Source: CADEFX01 sp963840425
GTDB taxonomy: Bacteria; Pseudomonadota; Alphaproteobacteria; Rhizobiales; Hyphomicrobiaceae
Direction: 5' to 3'
Assembly: GCA_963840425.1 (NCBI GenBank)
Contig: CAWIYZ010000013.1
Coordinates: 36,187 to 100,186 of the forward strand
DNA length: 64,000 nt
Below the pieces are notes generated by a model. It ran no database searches, was not told the origin of the DNA, and was given only the letters and a program-made list of their open reading frames with translations. Below, piece after piece: positions 63,391 to 64,000 of the stretch. The position numbers and the translations under genes are program-made. How positions within the stretch are numbered: position 1 is the stretch's first letter; every line of letters starts with the position of its first letter.

Positions 63391-64000
63391 ACAATGAATG
63401 TCGCGCGACGCCGGAGACATTGTCGGAGGTCATGCTGTTGCAAGAAATGTCCGGCAGTGGGTTCAGCAGTCGTAAGGCGTGCCGCCCGCTTTCACCGCTC
63501 CTTGAAGGCGTGGGCGAACTGGTCGGTAAGGGGCTTGACGAGGTAGGAGAGCGCGGTGCGATGGTCGGTTTCGACGTAAGCTTCGACCGGCATGCCGGGG
63601 AGTACCGCACCATCGGCGGGCAGTGCGCCGGCGCTTTCACGATCAAGCGGGTGAGAGAATAGCTAAGGCCCGATCCCAAGCGTACAGCGAGATTTACGCG
63701 TGTCGCCGGGCGTCGCTTCGAAGGCTTATGGGACTAACCCGCGCGTCGGCCGTCTCGCACGATCGTGCACGTGATCCAATCGTTTGGGCCTTCCGACGGG
63801 ACGCAAGACGTTCTTCCCTTGACCCCTCTCAAGCACGCCAAGCAGTTTTTTCGACTTTGCCTATTCCCCGACGGGCGACAGCGCCAATCGCTTGCTTTGT
63901 AGCGATGGCATCAAACGCTATTCGGTAGGGATTCTCGTGTTCATGATTGGCGTGACTACGCCATGTAAATGATACTTGTGGCACAGGAGACAGTCTTGGC
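63391..64000. other. Gene-poor right end
   Basis: Apart from the secretion-protein remnant at 63492-63641 no gene is supported in these 600 nt. Confidence 0.45.
63492..63641 (-). pseudogene. C-terminal remnant of a type I secretion HlyD protein
   Basis: On the minus strand 49 codons read GAVLPGMPVEAYVETDHRTA, LSYLVKPLTDQFAHAFKER and stop, matching the extreme C terminus of type I secretion membrane fusion proteins (LxPGMPVEV ... TALSYLxKPLTD). Upstream of ~63641 the match ends and no other part of such a protein is seen to the window end. It is a gene scrap. Confidence 0.75.

Overview
The window looks like chromosomal DNA of a high-GC alphaproteobacterium, most likely of the order Hyphomicrobiales. 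The order is inferred from the types of gene present (a PhoR-type kinase, a DNA polymerase IV with an N-terminal cysteine cluster, HisKA_3/NarL two-component genes, a large cyclase-ATPase regulator, several small stress-type membrane proteins) and from the GC-rich codon use. No rRNA, tRNA, CRISPR array or complete insertion sequence was found. The species cannot be named from the sequence. Layout. (1) 1-8.5 kb: the end of a coiled-coil protein, a tail-anchored protein, a PhoR-like kinase, an AraC regulator, an AlaX editing hydrolase, a small monooxygenase-like protein, and a GlxA-type regulator divergent from a methyltransferase. (2) 8.5-16 kb: a Crp/Fnr regulator surrounded by a membrane fusion protein, a DevCA-like ABC exporter, an esterase-like hydrolase and small or secreted proteins. 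Six copies of a 16-bp dyad (TGTTYC-N4-GRAACA) sit 54-86 nt upstream of genes here, and I saw none elsewhere in the window. This looks like a local, undescribed regulon. (3) 16-19 kb: hydrolase, HpcH/HpaI aldolase, dinB. (4) 19-35.5 kb: a stress and signalling block with a secreted protein built of four exact 20-residue repeats, an HtrA protease, a NarL-type response regulator, three HisKA_3 proteins (one complete, one with degenerate ATP-binding boxes, one without an ATPase domain), a formylglycine-generating enzyme with its sulfatase target, DUF202, DUF1622, HdeD and DUF3302/HlyD membrane proteins, a second Crp/Fnr regulator and a BTAD regulator. A second recurring element, TCNGGGTTTNCC, lies upstream of six genes or operons here, always in the orientation of the downstream gene. 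(5) 35.8-39 kb: a 1060-residue zinc-ribbon/cyclase/ATPase/TPR protein. (6) 39.1-44.3 kb: radical SAM/SPASM protein, PqqD-like protein, unknown protein and subtilase, a RiPP-like operon whose last two genes carry several frameshifts. (7) 44.3-47.8 kb: XRE regulator, acyltransferase-like protein, PAS-like protein and an MFS transporter, two of them also frameshifted. (8) 48.4-62.5 kb: a MarR regulator, a TRAP transporter operon with oxidoreductases and a glutamine amidotransferase-like hydrolase, gamma-glutamyltransferase, a 2-hydroxyacid dehydrogenase, a frameshifted DHA2 exporter, a deazaflavin-type reductase and dihydroxyacetone-kinase-like DhaK/DhaL: an uptake and catabolism region. (9) 62.5-64 kb: a secreted protein and a C-terminal scrap of a type I secretion fusion protein. 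The main points for follow-up are the Crp dyad regulon, the radical SAM/PqqD/subtilase operon, the frameshift cluster at 40.4-47.8 kb, and the stress-block promoter element with its unusual split of kinase domains.
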